Shown in pieces: positions 58,266 to 64,000 of a DNA stretch of 64,000 nt. The position numbers and the translations under genes are program-made. The stretch comes from Liriodendron chinense (Eukaryota; Streptophyta; Magnoliopsida; Magnoliales; Magnoliaceae), in assembly GCA_003013855.2 (NCBI GenBank), contig ML058586.1, forward strand, positions 1,788,196 to 1,852,195, in the 5' to 3' direction. Positions within the stretch are counted from its first letter, which is position 1. Each line of letters begins with the position of its first letter. The notes under the pieces are model-generated. The model was not told the origin of the DNA and made no database searches. It was given only the letters and a program-made list of their open reading frames with translations.

Positions 58266-61200
58266 AGTGGAGACACTGATGTAGGGAGCATCAATTGGCA
58301 ATCTGCAAAAAGTCATGCCTATCTGCAGAAGCAACCTATGTATCAAGCCTACAGGCTGCAAGAGTGAAATAATTCACGTTAGAAGTCGCTATACCAATTT
58401 TTTAAAAATAGGGATAAGATAACTTTCCTTAATTGAGTTTCACATGGGTCATATGTTCTCTTTGTCAAATCCACTTCGTCCATTGGGATTTTCCCTCAAT
58501 GTTAGGCATTGAGACAAAAAATCAGCTCGATCCATGATTTAGGTGGGCCACACCATAAGAAACTACAGGGGGCAGGATGAACATGGGGTTTATATGTCTA
58601 GCATGTTACATCTAAACTGTTCATCATATGCCCCTAACTCCTCCAATAAATACTTTCATATTACAAATGAAATATTAGCCACCACATGATACCAAAATAA
58701 TTTTTCAAGAGAATTCTATTTTTCCAACCATATAATTTGAAACCAAACCTCAATTTTCTTGAGAAAATATTATTGACAAACAAATATGATAAACGATGTT
58801 TCCTTTCCCACATTTCCTTAGAAAACAAGGTTTCTAAATTGCATTTTGTTTTTCCATTGAGAGCGGACTGATTGATATTCTTCTCAACCGTCTGTTCTGT
58901 TCGTCGAGCAATGATCGAAGGTTTAGCATTCGATCTCTGAGGACTTTTGGACCATCCTCCATCCACGTTGACCAGATCAGATCAATGGTCTGGATCACAA
59001 ACATAGGGGCCCCACATACAGCAATCTAAATTGGACAAGCCACCAAATTTCGTACAAGTGGGTCCCATGTATTGGTGATCCAGACATGGGTTTGACTTTG
59101 GTCTGGAAATGGGCCATGTAATAGACCCAGCCCAGTAACTCAAAATTGACGAATCCCAATGGGGAGTGTGGAATACCCCTAAAAATCCATAGATTGATCC
59201 AAGCCCTTCGATTTCTTCCATCTGAGGTCCACTTCGATTTAGTGGCCCGGATGAAGTGGAAGTTGAGACTCTTTTGGGCCTCAAAACCAGGCCCACCTTC
59301 GACCCGGGGCAGCCATGACTGAAACTCGATTTGTGCAAGTAGTGGGCTTCAGTAGAAACTCTCTGGCAATCCAGACCGTTGGTATGCTACGCCCCACTAT
59401 GGGTTTTGGGCCACGTTGCAAAAATCTCCAAGTTGGGAAGATCCTAAACACCAATCTTGCTCCAGAGCTCAACAATGAGCTTGATCCATGCTTCAGGTGG
59501 GCCACACCAAAGGAAACAATGGAGATAAGGAGGAGGGGGATGGACACTGTAGAAACTTCTAAATGGGATCTGAGGTCCACCCATGCCATCCAACCCATTC
59601 ATCAGGTGCATCCTACCAGGGTGAAGAGATACATAAAATCTCTGACCATTCTAAAACGCAGGTAGGCCACACCACTTGAATTTGTTGTAGACATGATTGT
59701 AATTTGGTCCCTGTGGTGTAGCCCACCAGAGATTTGGATTGAGATGATTCTTCAGATTTACAGGGAGAATGAAGAGTCTCACCAGATTCACGGTTTCGAT
59801 TCGACATAAACATCACGTGTGGGTCCCAAATAGCTCGATGGTATTATAATTACTGTTCATTTCAGTGCATGTGATCATTTCCAATCCTGAGACCTTTTCG
59901 ATTGAGGGTCTGTATTTCTCCTCTTAAGCCAATATGTAGGTTACAAATAGAAAGGATGGAGGAGATTTGTGGAGCATTGATCAATGGTTTAGATTTCACT
60001 TGCCATAAGTTTCTTGGTTGATATTGGTTGAAGAGTTCTTGTCTGTCCTAGTGTCCGTTGCCTCATGGGGCCCATATGCAGAGATGCTCAGATGATTGGA
60101 ACCGTCCATCTTCTCGGTTCTACCTTGGATGAGCTATCGTACCACTATCATGCTTCAAAATTCTGGAGGCCTCTTGAATTTTGGAGTTGAATGTGAACCA
60201 TTGAAAAATGCTCTTTTAAATGATTTGCATTCATCGACCCATAGCGATGGTCAGATTCATCTGTTTACCGTAAATTTCTTATTGTGCGCCGTATATATAA
60301 TAGAATACAGCAAATGGACGGTTCCGATCATCAGACCCACTCAGATGTGGGTTCTTAACTACTGCCGTTAACGGGCTGGGCTGATGTCTGCCTAAGCCCA
60401 GCCCCGCATACTAGATCCTGGGCCCGGGTCTATGACAGGCCGAAACAAGTGGGCTCGACTGGAGCCTGTGATGGTTATCCACAGCTTGGACTGCTCTCTT
60501 CTGAGTCGACTCAGACTCAGTCGAGTCTAATCAAGAACCCTAAACTAGACTCTCAGGACCGGATGCGTCGGTCCAAGTTGCTGAGTCAGAAAACGATGAT
60601 GCATGGTCCAAGACCGAGCCCGCCGACCCGCCTTCTTTTGTGCAAAATCTGGGCCATTCATCAGGTGGTGACCCGTAGGCATGATACATGACAAAAAAAT
60701 ACCGATGGAGCCCTAAACTAAACAGGCTCGGTCTGGGCTCATGAGCTGTTTGAGCCCAAGTAATAAATGGGTTTAAATTCTAGGCCACATCCAGCACTCG
60801 TGTTTAGCATTCCAGCCCAACTTCATCATAGAGCCAGGCCCAAGCCCATAGGCCCAGAGCTAGGCTCTTATTCTAATGTCCAACTAATGAGCAGGCGGGC
60901 CTTCTGCTGATCCCAACCTGGCCCCAGAAGCATATCACAGCCATTCATGAGAGTCTTTTTGGCCATTTGACGCATCAAGGATTTAAAGAACCTAATGAGG
61001 GAAGCGCTATCATTATTTGATATGCATAAAGTGACTATTTTGTCCCTCGCAATCAGTTTCATGCATGAAAGACTTTGAACGTTCAAAAGACATAAGAAGA
61101 CACTTTGAATGAAGAAAGGAGTACTCTGTAAATTGAAAAATGTGACTTTATTATTATTATTATTTTTTTTTTTTAATTTTATGAATGGTTTTAATTTCAC

Positions 61201-61376
61201 CCACAAAAAGTCTCCAAATAACTTAGATTTTACCATACCTCTTTTTTTTTAATTCTTTAACTCAATTTACTCACAAGAACTCCTGTTCTTTTTGTGCTTA
61301 ACCTACCAATAAAGCAAAGGCTACGTGGGACTCATTGTAATTATTATATATTTATTGGATTGACTTATGTTTATAT
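58266..61376. other. intergenic; repeats, no gene seen
   Basis: A diverged GGGCC-type repeat occupies about 59480-59830 (GTGGGCCACACCAAAGG, then CATTCATCAGGTGCATCCTA). GGGCCCGGG and GGCCCA-rich segments at 60370-60860 resemble hAT-like debris. Open frames of 100-120 codons here lie inside these repeats and mirror each other on the two strands. Confidence 0.45.
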
Positions 61377-61790
61377 TGTTGGGTGTGTTGCACAAAACTT
61401 AAGATTTCATACCTAAATTACGGGAATTATGTGATATGATAATGCAATAAACAAAATCAAATTATCAACCACACGACACAAGAGATCTTTATGTGAAAAA
61501 TCCTCAAAGAGGTAAAAATCACAGGTTCTCGTCCAAAGAAACAATCCACTATGCAGTAAACTGTTTACAACTTCGATCTCAAGCACAACCCGCTTAGATC
61601 TAACATTCTTCACTCACGTAAGAGCGGATAAACAATAAAAGGAAACGAAACTGGGAGATCTCACGAAACACGAGGACGTAGAAAAATCCGAGATGTCGAT
61701 TGTGCCATGATCACCTTCACTAGCAGATAACCTTACTTCAACATTGAGATCTTGGTATGGATTCCCAAGTGGGGGGTTGGCTAACATTGT
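61377..61790 (-). mobile_element. probable LTR fragment (copia type)
   Basis: Begins TGTTGGGTGTG. It carries TTTATGTGAAAAATCCTCAA, then AGAGGTAAAAATCACAGG, the same conserved LTR segment as at 35494-35530 (minus-orientation LTR). No internal region attached; right end uncertain. Confidence 0.5.
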
Positions 61791-61914
61791 GGTGTGACTA
61801 ATAGTGGGGGGTTGGCTAACAAGGTGGTGTGTTTACTAATTAAAAAAAAAAAGGAAAAAAAAAAAGAAGAAAAGGAAAAAGAAAAAATGTCAATTTAAAT
61901 GTAAGATAGATTGA

Positions 61915-62035
61915 GTCCTTACCCTTGCCTCAATGGTAGACTTCTAGGAGTTTTAACATGAGTTCTGGACTTCAAGTACTCATAGGTGGTGAAATCCCAC
62001 TACAGCGTGAGTGTGGGGGTGCATAAAAAAAGTAT
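61915..62035 (+). mobile_element. tRNA-derived SINE, second family
   Basis: CTTGCCTCAATGGTAGACT (A-box-like), GGACTTCAAGTACTC (B-box-like), then AGGTGGTGAAATCCCACTAC and an A7 end. Homologous to the minus-strand copy at 13655-13800. Confidence 0.6.
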
Positions 62036-62124
62036 AATAGATTTAAAGCTTAAGATGGGGTGTTGTGTACTTTGGTACGGGTGTCGTGTACTTTGGTACC
62101 TCTCTCATCGAACGTTGAAAGGTT

Positions 62125-62137
62125 GGGGGGGGGGGGG
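62125..62137. repeat. G13 tract
   Basis: Uninterrupted run of 13 G. Two copies of GTGTACTTTGGTAC lie just upstream (62064, 62086). Confidence 0.95.
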
Positions 62138-62249
62138 CGTAATGTTCATTATTTTCGTAGTTATTGTTTTTTACTATTATCCCAACAGTTAAGATGTAGA
62201 TACACTTCGAATGAACTAGATGTATGTTCTTTCGTATGACGTATGATGT

Positions 62250-63059
62250 TTTTTCATCCGAAAGTGGCTGCTTAAAAGGGTCACTGATTTTCCCTCGGTA
62301 GCGGTTTTCATGTGAAAAGGGCTGTCTATTTTTATTCGGCAGCCTTTTTCGAATGTGCATATGAAAAGGACTGCCGAGAAGTTTTCATGTGAAAAGAGCC
62401 ATCGATTTTCCTTCAGTAGCCCTTTTCGAACGTGTAACGAAGACGGTAAAGACACACGTTGGAAAAGAGCCGCTGATTTTCTTTCGAAAGCCCTTTTCGA
62501 AGGTGTAACGAGAGCGGTATGAAAGGGTGGTAAAAAACACGTTCTAAAAGAGCCTGGCTGAAGGGAACCGTCGCTAGAAGGATACTTTTCACGGCAGCTA
62601 AAAGGGTGTCGTCACCAAAAGTATCCTCTTCTGACGGATGAAAGGGAGCCGTTGCCTAAAAGTATATTTTTCACAGCGGCCGAAAGGGAGTCGTCGCCAA
62701 ACGTTTCCTCTTCCCGACAGTTGAATTTTTTTTGTGCAACCATTTTAGATGGATGTAAAAGGAGCCGTCGCCAAGAGTATACATTTCTCAATGGATGCAA
62801 AGGAACTCATCGCCAAAAGTATACATTTCCTAGCGATTGGAAGAGAGTCGTCGTCAAAAGTATACGTTTCATAGCAGTTGAAGGGGGGTCGTCACCAATA
62901 GTATATGTTTTTGAAAACGAGCTGTCACCAAAAATATACTTTTCATGGTGGCTGAAAGGAAGTTGCAGGGAAAAGCTTGCACATTGCTCCCGCCATACTT
63001 TCCCGCCATTTATGTGTGCAAGTATTTCGTGGCGGCTAAAAGGGAGTTGTCGGTAAAAG
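62250..63059. repeat. degenerate tandem array (~75-bp then ~42-bp units)
   Basis: At 62270-62530 blocks with GATTTTCNTTC, AGCCCTTTTCGAA and GTGTAACGA recur. From about 62550 a 40-42 bp unit repeats roughly ten times: AAAGGGAGTCGTCGCC, AAAAGTATACNTTTC, then a GCGGCTG-like end. Long open frames on both strands (for example 62652-63056) follow the periodicity. It abuts the copia LTR. Confidence 0.8.
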
Positions 63060-63688
63060 TGTTGAGTGTGGAGCCAAGTCACACAAGACATGGTCAGGCG
63101 CCCGAACGGTCTGATGACCGGGTGCCCAATATTCATGTGGTTTGAGACAATTAGTCTCTGGACTGTTCTGTGAATGGTCGGGCGCCCGACGATCAAAGTG
63201 ACCGAGTGCCCGATAATGGTTTGATTTATGCTATTTCTCGCTGGACGTTTTTGGTAATGGGCGGGCACCCGACCCAATATGACCGGACGCCCGATCGGCT
63301 GCAAGCTTAAGTGCGGGGTTTGATATTTTTAGTTGTAATTTTCGATTTTATTATATAAAGGGGTGTAATCCGGGATTAGGTTATGAGATTAGGGTTTCTA
63401 TACGTTCAAGGTGAAAAAGAGGCGAGATGATTAGCAAAAGGGCCATCTCTGTGCATGGGAGCATAGGAGAAGGTCAGTATATTGCTTGTAACTTCGTTCT
63501 TCTTGATAGTGGAGTTTTGCACCGTGGTTTTTTACCCTTATTGGGGTTTTTCCACATAAATTCTGTCTTGTGGATTGTTGGTTTATGTGAATTCTACTTG
63601 TAGTTATTATTTCTTCCTGTTTATCGTTTGTGGTTAAGACCGAAGATTGAATTTCAGTTCACCGACGTTGTTGGCGTGCTGCGCAACA
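63060..63688 (+). repeat. 5' LTR of a copia element
   Basis: 629 bp, begins TGTTGAGTGTGG and ends GCGCAACA. U3 carries several CGGGCGCCCGAC-like motifs (63100-63300). TATATAAAG at 63352-63360 is the TATA box. The PBS follows two bases after its end. Confidence 0.88.
63352..63360 (+). promoter_or_regulatory. TATA box of the copia LTR
   Basis: TATATAAAG lies in the middle of the LTR, with a GGGGTGTAATCC segment after it. Confidence 0.7.
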
Positions 63689-63690
63689 AC

Positions 63691-63703
63691 TGGTGTCAGA
63701 GCT
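63691..63703 (+). other. primer-binding site
   Basis: TGGTGTCAGAGCT, one change from the standard TGGTATCAGAGCT tRNA-Met primer site. Confidence 0.85.
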
Positions 63704-63727
63704 ATTGGTTTAGTTCAAGTGGGAGTG

Positions 63728-64000
63728 ATGGTGGAAGAAGGGAAAACTACAATTGAGAAGTTTGATGGTTCAAACTTTGCTTTCTGGAAGATGCAGATAG
63801 AGGATTATCTGTATTAGAAGGACCTCTACATTCCTCTAGGAGCAAAAGAGAAGAAACCAGAAAAGATGACAGATGATGAATGGGCTTTAGTGGATCTAAA
63901 GGCTTTAGGAATGATCCGACTCTCTTTATCTAAGAGCGTTGCCTTCAATATATTCAAAGTAAAGACCATAAAAGAATTAATGTAGGCTTTGATTACGATA
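63728..64000 (+). pseudogene. copia gag, 5' part, runs off the window
   Basis: ATG at 63728-63730. It reads EKFDGSNFAFWKMQIEDYLY, then a TAG stop at 63815-63817 where copia gag usually has Gln, then DLYIPLGAKEKK, DDEWALVDLKALGMIRLSLS and a second TAG at 63983-63985. Both stops are in the original frame. The element continues beyond the right edge. Confidence 0.85.

Noticed and set aside
59281..59665. Overlapping 105- and 116-codon frames on both strands
   Set aside because: Lie in a GGGCC-type repeat whose two strands mirror each other; no motifs.
62652..63304. 134-codon and 165-codon frames
   Set aside because: Follow the 42-bp periodicity and, for the latter, run into an LTR; no evidence of a gene.

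Overview
The window is a gene-poor, repeat-dense piece of a flowering-plant nuclear genome. Support for this is spliced genes with GT/AG introns, a chloroplast transit peptide, plant Ty1/copia and Ty3/gypsy LTR elements, tRNA-derived SINEs and hundreds of bases of TA/GA microsatellite. The dominant repeat carries the words GTGGGGCCCACC, CCGTCCATCC and GTGGACCACACCAC. From memory that vocabulary is typical of magnoliids (Magnolia, Liriodendron, Lauraceae); this placement is an inference.

Only two host genes are supportable, both on the minus strand. (1) At 5934-6323 lies the first coding exon of a plastid phosphoenolpyruvate/phosphate translocator (PPT). It has a transit peptide and the start of the first membrane helix, a GT donor, a CT-rich leader and a TATA box. 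No later exon is visible before the left edge, so the first intron is over 5.9 kb or this is an orphan exon. (2) At 27582-30668 (leader to about 32.08 kb) lies a complete three-coding-exon BOI-related RING E3 ubiquitin ligase gene of 337 codons with a 1.2-kb leader intron.

Everything else is transposable-element or repeat sequence. At 8.99-10.16 kb is a solo gypsy-type LTR. At 18.1-22.3 kb is a decayed copia element with triplicated U3 modules and an internal deletion. At 33.28-35.97 kb is a structurally complete but internally deleted copia element (two LTRs, PBS, PPT, 5-bp TSD TGTAT) that split an older foldback element. At 50.4-52.8 kb is an ancient antisense copia pol relic. At 53.9-54.8 kb is a cluster of short inverted LTRs. 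From 63.06 kb a copia element with LTR, PBS and broken gag runs off the right edge.

The most interesting signal is a very abundant family of roughly 490-555 bp palindromic (foldback) elements. About twenty full or partial copies are visible, concentrated at 38.6-47.3 kb. Five copies end in matched inverted termini flanked by 9-bp direct repeats (three perfect, two 8/9), the hallmark of Mutator-like (MULE) transposition. I read them as a magnoliid palindromic MULE-MITE family with exchangeable terminal modules. One copy sits about 100 bp upstream of the PPT TATA box. Further structure includes tRNA-derived SINEs (one with a perfect 9-bp TSD), a 51-bp minisatellite at 47.8-48.1 kb, a ~42-bp degenerate array at 62.55-63.06 kb, and several local tandem duplications. 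No CRISPR, operon, rRNA or canonical tRNA gene was seen.
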